Assembly (NCBI GenBank): GCA_050946275.1 | Contig: JBMNUM010000001.1 | Span: 1 to 64,000, forward strand | From: JBMNUM01 sp050946275 | GTDB taxonomy: Bacteria; Actinomycetota; Coriobacteriia; Coriobacteriales; CADBOM01 | Length of the DNA: 64,000 nt | Direction: 5' to 3' | Part shown: positions 1 through 8,319 of the stretch, one piece after another | How the letters are laid out: each line of letters opens with the position of its first letter | Position numbering within the stretch: the first letter of the stretch is position 1 | The notes under the pieces: model-generated | What the model saw: only the letters and a program-made list of their open reading frames with translations | What the model was told of the DNA's origin: nothing | Database searches by the model: none | Translations under genes and position numbers: made by a program

Positions 1-2
1 GC

Positions 3-1793
3 GGCTCGGCGTCGCGCGAGTACGACGGTTCCGTGCTGGCGTGCCCCGACGTGGCTGTCGGCGGCGATGGGTTCGCTCCTGGCGAGGGCGCGTCCTTCAC
101 GGTGACGGGGAGCCAGAAGCTGGTCGGTGCCGGCAACGCCTTCTCCTACGAGCCCACCGGCGGCGCGAAGGAGTCGAACTACGATATCTCCACCTCCTAC
201 GGGACGCTCACCGTCGAGCCGCGTGCGCAGAAGTACCTCGTCGAGGTGGCCTCCAACGGCCTGGAGGCCGTCTACGACGGCACGCCCAAGACCGCATCGG
301 GCCTCGTGGCCACCTCCTTCGAAGTCGACGGGCACACGTACGCGGTCTTGGGCCTTTCGGCCGAAACCACGAGAACAGACGCGGGGTCCTACGACAACGC
401 CGTCTCCGGAACCCCTGTCGTCACCGACTCCGACGGGGACGACGTCACCTCGGAGTTCGAGGTCATTATGAGAGCGGGTCGCCTTGTCATTTCGCAACGT
501 GATCTTTCCGAGCTCGCTATCGATTCGATTTCTGACCAAACATACACAGGAGAAGCGTTGACGCCTCCCGTGTCGATAGCCATGGGCGATCGAACGCTTG
601 TTGCGGAGACGGATTACGAGACTTCATACACAAACAATGTCATTCCTGGAACAGCGACGGTGACTATCACAGGCATTGGCAACTACACGGGTACGGCAAC
701 TGCATCCTTTGAGATCAAGCAGGCCTACAAGACCTCCACCACCCAGCAAGTCGCCTGGAAGCGCCTGGCCGGCGCCACGGCGCCCGACACGATGAAGCTC
801 ATCGCCGGTCAGTTCGGCAAGGCCAAGGTCGCCGTCGTCACGACCGACGCCAACTACAAGGACGCGCTTGCCGCCAGCGCGCTGGCCGGCAAGAACGGCG
901 CCATCGTGCTCATGACCAAGAAGGGGTCTCTCACGGCCTAGACCAAGCAGACCCTCAAGTCCGCCGGCGTCAAGACCGTCTACCTCGTCGGCTCCACGAA
1001 GGACGTCACGGCCAAGGTGGAGAAGGCCCTGAAGTCCGGCACGGGCGTCACGAAGGTGAACCGCGTCAACGGCGGCTCGGCCAGCGCCAAGGCGATCGCG
1101 GCGGCCAAGGTCGGCGGCAAGAGGTCCGACACGGTGATCATCGCCACGCAGAACGGTTTCCAGGACGCGCTGGCCATCGCGCCGTACAGCTACGTCTCGA
1201 AGTCGCCGATCCTCTACGCCGAGACCAACAAGAAGCTGTCGACGGCGACCACGAAGTTCATCAAGTCGGCCAAGTACAAGAAGGCCATCATCGTCGGCGG
1301 CCCGATTGCGCTGCCGGCCTCGATCGAGTCGCAGCTCAAGTCGGCCGGCGTCACCTCCATCACGCGCCTCGCCGGGACCAACGCCTACCGCACGTCCTAC
1401 ATCATCGCCGACTGGACGACCGGCAAGCTGAAGAACGGCAGCTACGAGAAGTACAAGGGCAAGAACATCACGTCCGTGAGGTTCCAGCCCGCCGCCGCCA
1501 ACCGCCTGCAGCCCAACAAGCTGGCGGTCTCCACCGGCCAGAACTGGCTCGACGCGCTGGCGGGCGCGGCGCTGTGCGGCAAGAACAGGTCGGTGCTGCT
1601 GCTCGCCGACGCCAAGACCTCCAAGTCCGACTACACCCTGGCGCCCAAGTGGTGCAAGAACAGCCTGTCGAACAAGGCATTCAAGAACGGCTACATCTTC
1701 GGCGGTGTGAAGGCCGTGCAGCCCAAGGTCGAGACCGCGCTGCAGAACAGCACGAAGGTCACGACGAAGGTGCCTGTGTATAAAGCGGGATAA
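3..1793 (+). pseudogene. Cell-wall-binding-repeat (CWB2) surface protein, 5' partial, interrupted by an in-frame TAG
   Basis: The frame is open to the left window edge, so the N-terminus is missing. The left part carries Ig-like/MBG-type beta domains with YDG-like motifs, for example 'AVYDGTPKTASG' and 'DQTYTGEALTP'. From about base 745 it turns into CWB2 repeats, with motifs such as 'RLAGATAPDT', 'DALAASALAG', 'KTVYLVGS', 'KAIIVGGP' and 'RLAGTNAYRT'. Roughly three repeats are present, the usual number for anchoring to secondary wall polymers. An amber codon at 939-941 lies inside the first repeat where the family usually has Gln ('LTAQTK'). The same frame then continues unbroken to 1793. The likeliest reading is a CAG-to-TAG nonsense change, leaving a secreted fragment without most of its wall anchor. 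A sequencing error is the alternative. The Ig-like segment near 430-720 is less GC-rich than its flanks. Confidence 0.85.
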
Positions 1794-1885
1794 TGGCTGA
1801 ATGACGTTTGTGGCGATGCGGAACATGCTTCCGTCTCCCGCGTCGCACCGACGCATTGTTGCCTTATCGGTCGGTGTGCCAGTTC

Positions 1886-1916
1886 TTGTCATTCGGTTTT
1901 TACCGCCGGCTATAAT
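1886..1916 (+). promoter_or_regulatory. Likely sigma-70-type promoter of the methyltransferase gene
   Basis: A TTGTCA -35 and a perfect TATAAT -10 (1911-1916) are separated by 19 bases, a little long. They sit 29 bases before the ATG at 1945. Confidence 0.55.
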
Positions 1917-1944
1917 CTAGCCAACTCCGCTCTGAAAGGCTGGC

Positions 1945-2556
1945 ATGCTGCAAGAGCCAAACAACATCGCGCGTGACGTCACGGTCGGATATTACGACCG
2001 CGAGGTCGATGCGTTTGCAGCAAATACCGCGCATGCGGATGTCTCCGATCTTCTGTCATCGTTCACATCGCTTCTGCCCCCGGGCGCTGCGGTGCTCGAC
2101 TGGGGATGCGGGACGGGGCGCGACTCGCGGGCCATGTTGGACATGGGCTTCGCCGTGACCTCGATTGACGCATCTGCTTCCATGCGCGAAAAGGCGGCCG
2201 AGCTCTTCGGAGTCGAGGTAACCCGCGAAAGCTTCGATGATCTGAACGTCGAGAGCGCGTTCGACGGAATATGGGCGTGCGCGTCGCTCCTGCATGTGCG
2301 TCGCTCCGAACTGCCGACCGTCTTGCGGAAGGCGCATAAGGCGCTCGTGCCGGGGGGCGTGCTCTATGCATCGTTCAAGTACGGATCATTCGAGGGCCTG
2401 CGCGGCGGACGCTGGTTCACCGATCTGGATGAGAGGTCCCTCGCGGAGCTCGTCCCTGACGGTTTCGATATCCTGCGCATGTGGATAACGGCGGATGTGC
2501 GCCCCGAGAGGAGGGACGAGAAGTGGCTGAACTGTCTGCTCAGGAGGCACTCGTAG
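1945..2556 (+). CDS. Class I SAM-dependent methyltransferase
   Basis: This 203-residue protein has the Rossmann methyltransferase fold. Motif I is 'VLDWGCGTGRDS' near residues 50-61, an acidic residue ends strand 2 ('SIDAS'), and the post-motif region 'ALVPGGVLYASFKYG' follows. It probably transfers a methyl group from S-adenosylmethionine, but the substrate cannot be read from the sequence. The ATG at 1945 follows an AAAGG-type site. The stop overlaps the start region of the next gene by 34 bases, so the methyltransferase and the HNH nuclease are probably translationally coupled. A pairing of methyltransferase and nuclease invites a restriction-modification or DNA-damage idea, but no DNA-methylase target domain is visible, so that is speculation. 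Confidence 0.85.
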   Translation: MLQEPNNIARDVTVGYYDREVDAFAANTAHADVSDLLSSFTSLLPPGAAVLDWGCGTGRDSRAMLDMGFAVTSIDASASMREKAAELFGVEVTRESFDDLNVESAFDGIWACASLLHVRRSELPTVLRKAHKALVPGGVLYASFKYGSFEGLRGGRWFTDLDERSLAELVPDGFDILRMWITADVRPERRDEKWLNCLLRRHS

Positions 2557-3697
2557 GGGCTACGGGTAACGCATTCAGGTCGTCTCGGCTCGACCAGATG
2601 CTGCGGAACTTCTCCGCCAGCTACAAGCTCTATTGGCTCAAGGGCATCTTTGACGAGGTCGTTGCAGGGGAGCGTGCGTTTCGTTCGAGAAGATCGCGGC
2701 CAGGATGGTGGCTGCCGCCTGGTATCCGGTGACGTACTTCAGGTTGAACCTCGGCGCGAGCGACGTCCTCACCAAAGTCGTGCAGTGCGCGCAGGAGCGC
2801 TGCGGACTCGCCGCCGACACCAAGTACGATGACATCGTCGCCGCTGTACTCGAGTCCGACGACAGGGAGCTGCGCGCCAAAGTGCGGGGCCTCTACTCGT
2901 ATGTTCCCTACAGGCTCATCCGGCCCTTCTACACGGAGCGCCTCGACGAAGCGCGGGGCGGCGGGAAGCGCCTTCCCGATGCGTTGGTCAATGGGCTGGT
3001 GCTGGACTTCAACCGCGAGGACACCGCGGGTGCGCCCTATCGCTTCAACGACGATGGTGACGGAATCGAGGTCGATCCCGAGTGGGCCCGCTATTTCGTC
3101 GACAATCGCCATGTGGTGCAGGGCTGGCTGGACTCCAAGCTCGTGACATATCTCCAGGAGCGCAATCCAAGCGTGCCGGCCATCCCGCTGAAGATTTACG
3201 CGCCTGCCGCCAGGAAGCTGACGGACGCGCGGAGGTACTGGGAGGAGGCTCTGCGTGACCACGTTTTCACGGACATCTACTCGGGCGTGCCGTTCGATGA
3301 GGGCGGGTTCGCCGCGCACGGGCCGATGAGCGTCGACCACTTCATCCCGTGGAGCTTCGTGCTGCACGACGAGCCGTGGAATCTCGCGCCGATGTTCCGT
3401 GATGCGAACAGCAGCAAAGGTGACAGGTTGCCCGTACTCGACGAGTATCTGCGGTCATTCTGCGAGCAGCAGTTCGATGCGATCATCACACTGCGAGACA
3501 CCGGGCGGCACAAGAAGATCTTCGAGTCGTATGCGCAGGTGGACGAGCAGGTGATGCGGTACGAGCGAACCGATGCAGCCCTCGATTCGTTCACGGAGTC
3601 GGTGACCAAGGTGATCGTGCCGTTGCATCAGATTGCAGCCAACCAGGGTTTCCCGGTGTGGCGGCCGAGCGTGGAGTATGCGGTCGTGCAGTTGTAG
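2523..3697 (+). pseudogene. HNH endonuclease-domain protein with a -1 frameshift near 2670-2681
   Basis: Translation can begin at the GTG at 2523, preceded by a strong GGAGGG site inside the methyltransferase gene. It gives 'RLDQMLRNFSASYKLYWLKG' and so on up to about 2676. The homologous continuation 'VSFEKIAARMVAAAWYPVTY' lies in the -1 frame and runs to 3697. Restoring one base gives a 392-codon frame. The C-terminal part holds an HNH-type signature: 'SVDHFIPWSFV' followed by 'WNLAPMFRDANSSKG', i.e. D-H, W-N-L and N-x3-K positions. No slippery heptamer or downstream stem is evident at the shift, so a decayed gene or a single-base sequencing error is more likely than programmed frameshifting. 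The C-terminal nuclease part could still be made from the ATG at 2705. Confidence 0.75.
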
Positions 3698-3713
3698 GGG
3701 CGGGTAGCATCCG

Positions 3714-4592
3714 CTACGGATTACACCGCTTGCATGGCACATACCCCATGTCGATGACCTCGTCGCGAGTCATTTCGACATCCCATCTGTTGGATGACTT
3801 CATGTCGCTCACGCTCGAGCAATCGGGGTAGTGGAACTTCTTGGTGTTGGTGTTGAGCACGTAGTCGTGCGTTGCGGGCTGATCGACTGCCGCCCGGGCT
3901 GCGGACTCCTCCTCGGCGGCCGGTTCCTCCTCCGGCGGCGCGACCTCGGCCACGGTTAGCTCGAACGTTTTGGTCGTGCGGTTACCGTGCACGTCGCAGG
4001 CCGTGATGGTGAGCGTGTACGTGCCGGGCGCATCCGTGTCGTAGTCGCCGTCGATCGCGTACCAGCCGGCGTCGTAGTAGCGCTGGTTCCCGGGGTCGTC
4101 TTCCGTCTCGCCCAGGTGCTCCGACGACTCCTGCAGGTCCCCGTCGACGGGATCGCTCACCTGCTCGACGTTCGACGCGGGGTCGAACGACCCGCCCTGG
4201 TCGATCTCCACTTTGTCCTTCGCGAGCTTTATCGTCGGCGACTTCGTGTCGCGGACGGTGAAGGTGGCGGTTTGACTCCTGGTCGTCGAGCCCAGGGTCA
4301 GGGTGTACGCGACCTCCTGGTCGCCGACGCTGGACAAGTCGATGGTGTCCTCGGTGCCGACCTCGACGGCCTCGTCGGTGCACTCGACCAGCGAGAGGGG
4401 GTCCACCTCCTTGTCCGAGTACTCGAGGACCGTTGTCGTGGCGGTGAACTCGGCCTCCTCGAGGGCCTGCGCGTCCATCTCCTCCTGCGACGTGCAGGCC
4501 GTGAGCAGCGTGAGAGTGCAAGCGAGGGTGATTGCAATTGCCAGGGCTTTCGCGAGGGGTCTTTTGCGCTCGGCCTTGATGAGTTTTCTCAT
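3714..4592 (-). CDS. Lipoprotein with Ig-like domain and C-terminal Cys-rich (Ada-like) zinc-site domain
   Basis: The 292-residue product starts at the ATG at 4592, with a GGGAG site five bases upstream; longer frames reading in from 6.1 kb are only an open antisense extension. Residues 1-35 form a lipoprotein signal (charged start, hydrophobic core, lipobox 'LLTAC'), so the mature protein should be membrane-anchored outside the cell. The middle (about 70-225) looks like DUF5011/HYR-type beta-sandwich repeats ('DTKSPTIKL', 'YTLTITACDVHGN'). A Glu/Ala-rich linker follows. The last 45 residues carry 'KKFHYPDCSS' and 'GYVPCKRCNP', the H-x3-C...C-x2-C pattern of Ada-like metal-binding tails found on secreted proteins. 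The gene is convergent with the HNH gene. Its role is unknown. Confidence 0.75.
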   Translation of the reverse strand: MRKLIKAERKRPLAKALAIAITLACTLTLLTACTSQEEMDAQALEEAEFTATTTVLEYSDKEVDPLSLVECTDEAVEVGTEDTIDLSSVGDQEVAYTLTLGSTTRSQTATFTVRDTKSPTIKLAKDKVEIDQGGSFDPASNVEQVSDPVDGDLQESSEHLGETEDDPGNQRYYDAGWYAIDGDYDTDAPGTYTLTITACDVHGNRTTKTFELTVAEVAPPEEEPAAEEESAARAAVDQPATHDYVLNTNTKKFHYPDCSSVSDMKSSNRWDVEMTRDEVIDMGYVPCKRCNP

Positions 4593-4649
4593 GATGGCTC
4601 CCATCGAGATGTATGACTGGTTGCTTGGGTTGGATATAAACAGCATAGC

Positions 4650-4770
4650 AGGTGACGCTGGCGGGTGGTGGCGATCCGCGGTGACGCTGGCGTCAGGCGC
4701 CTTTGTCACCCACGCTCGAGGGCCGTCACCTTGCCTTCGGTGACAAATGAGCCCGGCGCCATCGTCACCT
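4650..4770. repeat. Cluster of GGTGAC/GTCACC inverted short repeats
   Basis: The 255-base gap between the divergent lipoprotein and MFS genes holds several copies of GGTGAC and its complement GTCACC in alternating orientation, near 4650, 4680, 4704, 4725, 4739 and 4763. GTGACGCTGGCG occurs twice. They could form alternative hairpins or serve as a repressor-binding cluster. Confidence 0.5.
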
Positions 4771-4847
4771 TGCGCTCGAGGGTCGTCGCCCCCACACCCG
4801 CAGAATCGCATCCCGCCGCACGCCGCGCGCTGTGCTAGCGTGGACGC

Positions 4848-6230
4848 ATGACCTCCAAACAGCGCAGCATACTCGTCACCTGCTTGCTCACGAGCTTCAT
4901 CGCCCCGTTTATGTCGTCGGCGCTGAACCTGTGCATCACCGACATCTCCACCGACTTCGCGTGCGGCGCGACCACCGTCACGTGGGTCGTCAACGCCTAC
5001 ACGCTGTGCACGGCGATCTTCGCGATGCCGATGGGCCACATCGCGGACGAGCGCGGGCGCAAGCGCTTCCTCGTGTGGGGCTGCGCGCTCTTCGCCGCCT
5101 CGAGCCTGCTGTGCGCGGCGGCCGCCAACGTGTGGATGCTCATCGTCGGGCGCGTGCTGATGTCCATTGGCACCTGCGTGTTCCTCGCGGGCAACGTGTC
5201 CATCCTGCTGACGAGCTTCCCGGACTCCCGGCGCGGCTCGCTGCTCGGCTTCGTCATCACCGCCACCTTCGTGGGCGTCTCGCTCGGCCCCGTCATCGGC
5301 GGCGTCATCGGCGACTCGCTGGGCTGGCGGTGGATCTTCCTGCTGGGCACGGCCACCGGCGCGCTCGCCACGCTGCTGTCGGCTTGGCGCGTCGACGCCG
5401 ACCACGTCTCGTCCGACGTACCGCTCGACGGCGGCGGCAACATCATGTTCATGGCGTCGATCGCGCTCGTCATGTTCGGCCTCTCCGAGTGGAGCGAGCT
5501 CGGGCCCGTCGCCTGGGCCGTGTTCGCCGCGGGCGTGGTGGCGGTCGTCGGCTTCGTGCGCCACGAGCTGCGCGTCGAGCACCCCATGGTGCAGCTGCGC
5601 CTCTTCCGCCGCAACAGGGTCTACGCGTTCGCCAACGTCGCGTGGATGCTCTCGCACGCCGCGACGTTCGTGGTGACGTACGTCATCGCCATCTACCTGC
5701 AGAACATCAACCTGCTCAGCCCGTCGATGGCCGGCATCGTGATGATCGCGCAGCCGCTGGCGCAGGCGGTGTTCTCGCCCTTCGCGGGGCGGCTCTCCGA
5801 CAAGATGATCTCCGCACGCGTGGCCAGGGTCGGCGCCTGCGTCACGATCGCCGGCGTGGCCATGCTGATGTTCGCGGGCCTCATGTTGCCGGTGTGGATG
5901 ATCGTGCTGGCGACCGGCGTCATCGGCGTCGGCTGCGCGTTCTTCTCGTCGCCGATCATCAACACGATCGTGTCGTGCGTGGAGCCCGCGCGCTACTCCG
6001 AGGCCAACGCCATGGTCAACACGACGCGTGGCATCGGCTCGACGCTGTCGATCGCGCTCGTGAGCATCGTGTTCTCCATGACGGTGGGCAACACGGTGAT
6101 CGAGCAGGCGCCGCCGGAGCACCTCGCCGGCGCGGTGGGCATCACGATGATCGTCGCGACGGTGATCGCGGTGGTGTCGATGGTCTGCACCTGGCAGTGC
6201 GTCCGCCGCATGACGGACTGGGGCGACTAG
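4848..6230 (+). CDS. MFS transporter, DHA2 (EmrB/QacA-like) drug exporter family
   Basis: This 460-residue protein has about 14 hydrophobic segments. The opening 'LLTSFIAPFMSSALNLCITD' and the following 'TTVTWVVNAYTLCTAIFAMP' match DHA2-family antiporters, which export drugs or metabolites using the proton gradient. The motif-A-like loop 'GHIADERGRKRFL' after helix 2 and the 'GVSLGPVIGGVIG' motif C in helix 5 are both present; motif C is typical of exporters. No strong SD precedes the ATG at 4848. A small membrane-protein frame follows 9 bases after the stop. The substrate is unknown. Confidence 0.88.
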   Translation: MTSKQRSILVTCLLTSFIAPFMSSALNLCITDISTDFACGATTVTWVVNAYTLCTAIFAMPMGHIADERGRKRFLVWGCALFAASSLLCAAAANVWMLIVGRVLMSIGTCVFLAGNVSILLTSFPDSRRGSLLGFVITATFVGVSLGPVIGGVIGDSLGWRWIFLLGTATGALATLLSAWRVDADHVSSDVPLDGGGNIMFMASIALVMFGLSEWSELGPVAWAVFAAGVVAVVGFVRHELRVEHPMVQLRLFRRNRVYAFANVAWMLSHAATFVVTYVIAIYLQNINLLSPSMAGIVMIAQPLAQAVFSPFAGRLSDKMISARVARVGACVTIAGVAMLMFAGLMLPVWMIVLATGVIGVGCAFFSSPIINTIVSCVEPARYSEANAMVNTTRGIGSTLSIALVSIVFSMTVGNTVIEQAPPEHLAGAVGITMIVATVIAVVSMVCTWQCVRRMTDWGD

Positions 6231-6239
6231 GGGAGCGGC

Positions 6240-6464
6240 TTGCGGTGGCGGGCGGTGCTCTGCGCTTGCGTCCAGTCGCTCATCATCACGCCCGCCGTCG
6301 CGCTGGTCTACCCGGACGTCGATGCGATGCTATTCGCCGCCACCGTGGTCGGCAACAGCTCGCTCTTCGCGATCTTCCTCGCGGTGCCGGGCATCGTCTA
6401 CATCCAGGACGAGCTCGGCTTCGTCCCCTGGAAGGGGAGGCGCCGCCGCGCGCTGGAGGGCTAG
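6240..6464 (+). CDS. Small hypothetical membrane protein
   Basis: This 74-codon frame starts with TTG at 6240 behind an AGGGGAG site and shows the same GC-rich third-position bias as its neighbours. Two hydrophobic stretches are visible ('SLIITPAVALVYP' and 'NSSLFAIFLAVPGIVYI'), followed by a basic tail. It sits directly downstream of the MFS exporter and is probably co-transcribed. I do not recognise the family. It could be a fragment of a larger membrane protein whose 5' end has been lost. Confidence 0.45.
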   Translation: MRWRAVLCACVQSLIITPAVALVYPDVDAMLFAATVVGNSSLFAIFLAVPGIVYIQDELGFVPWKGRRRRALEG

Positions 6465-6484
6465 CTTCGGACCCCGCTCGATAA

Positions 6485-6513
6485 TTGCTTTACGTAAAGC
6501 AGATTGTTAGAAT
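6485..6513 (+). promoter_or_regulatory. Toxin-antitoxin promoter with palindromic operator
   Basis: TTGCTT (6485-6490) and TAGAAT (6508-6513) with a 17-base spacer form a good promoter. The perfect 14-base palindrome GCTTTACGTAAAGC at 6487-6500 overlaps the -35 box and spacer. This is where an antitoxin or antitoxin-toxin complex would bind for autorepression, as is usual for these loci. Confidence 0.65.
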
Positions 6514-6531
6514 CATGTCGAGGTGATCGAC

Positions 6532-6828
6532 ATGGCAGAGACGACGATGCTCAACATAAGGATGCCCGTCGAGCTCAAGGCTCGGGGGATGCAGGTGCTG
6601 GAACGCGAGGGGCTTTCCGTCAGCGAGGTCGTGCGCTGCTTGTTCGCTGAGATGGAGCGGAGCCAGAGGGTTCCTGATTTCGTGCGGGCCGAGGATGCAT
6701 CCGGCGAGGTGGATCGCAAGCGGGCACGTCTCCGGTTCATGGTCGGAATCTTGCCTCCGGACGCTGATTTTCGGGAGATGCGCGCCGACCGTCTCGAGGA
6801 GAAATGCAAGCCGGGTGTTCGGGAATGA
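6532..6828 (+). CDS. RelB/DinJ-family antitoxin
   Basis: The product is 98 residues long. Its N-terminal 'TMLNIRMPVELKARGMQVLE' followed by 'GLSVSEVVRCLFAEM' is a ribbon-helix-helix DNA-binding segment of the RelB/DinJ type. The C-terminal half is charged and presumably wraps the toxin. The ATG at 6532 is chosen because GAGGTG lies six bases upstream; a GTG at 6523 is also in frame. The gene overlaps the PIN-domain gene by ATGA, as expected for a toxin-antitoxin operon. A palindrome in its promoter is the likely self-binding site. A RelB-type antitoxin with a PIN toxin instead of a RelE-fold toxin is a mixed pairing. Confidence 0.8.
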   Translation: MAETTMLNIRMPVELKARGMQVLEREGLSVSEVVRCLFAEMERSQRVPDFVRAEDASGEVDRKRARLRFMVGILPPDADFREMRADRLEEKCKPGVRE

Positions 6829-7316
6829 AGGTGTTGTTCGATTCGAATATCCTCGTTGACATCTGGACCGCCGACAAGGACGTCGCCGATTCGATGGCGG
6901 CGGTCGACGTCGCGCTGCTTCGCGGCTACGAGCTCTGCATCGCGTCCACGGTAGTTCCCAGCATCGACTGCCTGTTCTCGGCGCGTGCCAAGATGCCACA
7001 CGACCAAGTCCGCGAGGCGATGGGTGCGGTGCTCGACATCTTCTCGGTTCTCGATGTAACCGCAGGCGATTGCCAGCGGGCCTACGACGAGAATCCGCCC
7101 GACCTCGAGGACGCCATTCTCTACAACTGCGCTCATCGCAACAATGTCGACGCCATCGTGACGCGCAACAAGAAGGACTTCGCGGATTCCCCCGTTCCCG
7201 CCCTTACACCGTGTCAGTTCATCGATGCCCACAAGCCGCCGAATGTCAGTTACCTTGAGATCGGCCTTCCGGAAGGTGGCCTGCCTGCAGCTGGGGAGAT
7301 GCGTGAGATCGGCTAG
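6825..7316 (+). CDS. PIN-domain (VapC-like) ribonuclease toxin
   Basis: This 163-residue protein begins 'MKVLFDSNILVDIW', the first acidic motif of PIN nucleases. It later shows 'DLEDAILYNCAH', with the conserved E-D pair, and 'VDAIVTRNKKDF', with the last conserved Asp. These residues would coordinate magnesium or manganese for RNA cleavage. The ATG overlaps the antitoxin stop (ATGA at 6825-6828), so translation is coupled. Expected role: growth-inhibiting endoribonuclease held inactive by the upstream antitoxin. The RNA target is unknown. Confidence 0.83.
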   Translation: MKVLFDSNILVDIWTADKDVADSMAAVDVALLRGYELCIASTVVPSIDCLFSARAKMPHDQVREAMGAVLDIFSVLDVTAGDCQRAYDENPPDLEDAILYNCAHRNNVDAIVTRNKKDFADSPVPALTPCQFIDAHKPPNVSYLEIGLPEGGLPAAGEMREIG

Positions 7317-7524
7317 GGCACCCGCGTGCGAGCTGCCATCGGCGCGGTCGAGGCTAATTCGCAACGTGACAACCACGGTCACCGTCGTCGCATCCATGTG
7401 CTTTCCGTGTAGGCGCGCTTGCTTTGCGCCCGCGACGGCGCCGCGGACGGTGGTTCGGGGGTTTCTGTCCGCGGGGTGTCGTATACTACCGGGAAAGACA
7501 ACCGCAGAGCTAAAAGGACTATAA

Positions 7525-8061
7525 ATGGAGCAGAGCAGCACACTTCAGCAAGGCGTCTTCCTCAAGGCGGAGGCGATTCCCCGGATCGAGGGCAAGGACT
7601 CGTTCCTGCTTGGCGTGGGGGAGGGTTCCCTGGATTGCTACGTCGTCCGGCAGGCGCCGGGCGAGGCGTCCGAGATGGTCGCGTTCATCGACGGCGAGAC
7701 CTGCTACGCGTACGCCATGAGCGAGCTGCCCGAGGGCAGCGACGAGGATAACCCGCGCGACGCCGGCGTGAAGCCGCTCGTCATCATCACGGGCGACATG
7801 GACGACGACGAGACGGGCCAGGTGAAGATCCTGCAGCCCGACGGCCACTACCGGCGCTACAGCCGCTGGGACCGCATCGACGAGTCCGAGCATCCCGACC
7901 GCCCCAACGCCGTCGTGCAGTCGCTGCCGCAGTGCGGATGCGGCGGCTACCTCGGAGCACCCATGGTCTTCGACTCCTTCATCGAGATGGTGGCGTACTT
8001 CTTCGTGGTGTTCGTGGCGGGCAACCCCGGCGCCGAGGGCGAGGTCTGCGCGATCGCGTAA
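7525..8061 (+). CDS. Hypothetical protein
   Basis: This 178-residue protein has normal coding bias. The ATG at 7525 follows an AAAAGGA site, and a TATACT -10-like box lies at 7482-7487. The body is acidic ('PEGSDEDNPRD', 'GDMDDDETGQ'). A short Cys/Gly-rich motif, 'PQCGCGGYLG', precedes a hydrophobic stretch, 'IEMVAYFFVVFVAG', close to the C-terminus. I recognise no family. No signal peptide is present, so a cytoplasmic or membrane-associated location is likeliest. It stands alone between the toxin-antitoxin pair and the tRNA gene. Confidence 0.7.
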   Translation: MEQSSTLQQGVFLKAEAIPRIEGKDSFLLGVGEGSLDCYVVRQAPGEASEMVAFIDGETCYAYAMSELPEGSDEDNPRDAGVKPLVIITGDMDDDETGQVKILQPDGHYRRYSRWDRIDESEHPDRPNAVVQSLPQCGCGGYLGAPMVFDSFIEMVAYFFVVFVAGNPGAEGEVCAIA

Positions 8062-8064
8062 CGA

Positions 8065-8095
8065 CCTGTCAAACAAGGCGGGGCTGTTTGACAGG
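8065..8095. repeat. Palindromic intergenic element (CCTGTCAAACA type)
   Basis: CCTGTCAAACA pairs with TGTTTGACAGG around the loop AGGCGGGGC, and TTTTG follows. The hairpin lies three bases after a stop codon, so it may terminate transcription. Close relatives occur at 11907-11952 and 26341-26410. Confidence 0.7.
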
Positions 8096-8128
8096 TTTTG
8101 CCGTTCAAGGCCGTTTGTGGATGGGTTC

Positions 8129-8156
8129 TTGAATTTGCGAAACGCTCCGCTATACT
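8129..8156 (+). promoter_or_regulatory. Promoter of tRNA-Ala
   Basis: TTGAAT at 8129-8134 and TATACT at 8151-8156 have a 16-base spacer and end 16 bases before the tRNA 5' end. Confidence 0.6.
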
Positions 8157-8172
8157 CGTCTTTGTCGCTTTT

Positions 8173-8248
8173 GGGGCTATAGCTCAGCTGGGAGAGCGCA
8201 TGACTGGCAGTCATGAGGTCAGGGGTTCGATCCCCCTTAGCTCCACCA
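8173..8248 (+). tRNA. tRNA-Ala (anticodon GGC)
   Basis: The 76-nucleotide sequence folds as a cloverleaf: acceptor GGGGCTA/TAGCTCC, D-stem GCTC/GAGC, anticodon stem CATGA/TCATG with loop CTGGCAG (anticodon GGC, reading GCC/GCT) and T-loop GTTCGAT. The discriminator is A and the CCA end is encoded. A U-tailed hairpin follows. Confidence 0.95.
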
Positions 8249-8260
8249 CCTAAAAGATCC

Positions 8261-8286
8261 GGGTGCCAACAAGGCACCCGTTTTTG
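8261..8286 (+). terminator. Rho-independent terminator after tRNA-Ala
   Basis: GGGTGCC pairs with GGCACCC around a five-base loop and is followed by GTTTTTG. Confidence 0.85.
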
Positions 8287-8319
8287 TTTTCCGGGAAACC
8301 TGTTGCCGTACTCTGCTCT

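Noticed and set aside
939..941. Pyrrolysine or read-through decoding of the TAG
   Set aside because: The site is an ordinary repeat position usually occupied by Gln. No pyl genes or read-through context are visible.
3..1793. Prophage or genomic island at the left edge
   Set aside because: Only a surface protein and a damaged nuclease are seen. There is no integrase, attachment site or phage structural gene.
2660..2690. Programmed -1 ribosomal frameshift in the HNH gene
   Set aside because: No X-XXY-YYZ slippery heptamer and no stable downstream stem are seen. A one-base loss explains the break.
4593..6122. N-terminal extension of the minus-strand lipoprotein across the MFS gene
   Set aside because: The extension is an antisense shadow. 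A proper signal peptide and SD define the start at 4592.
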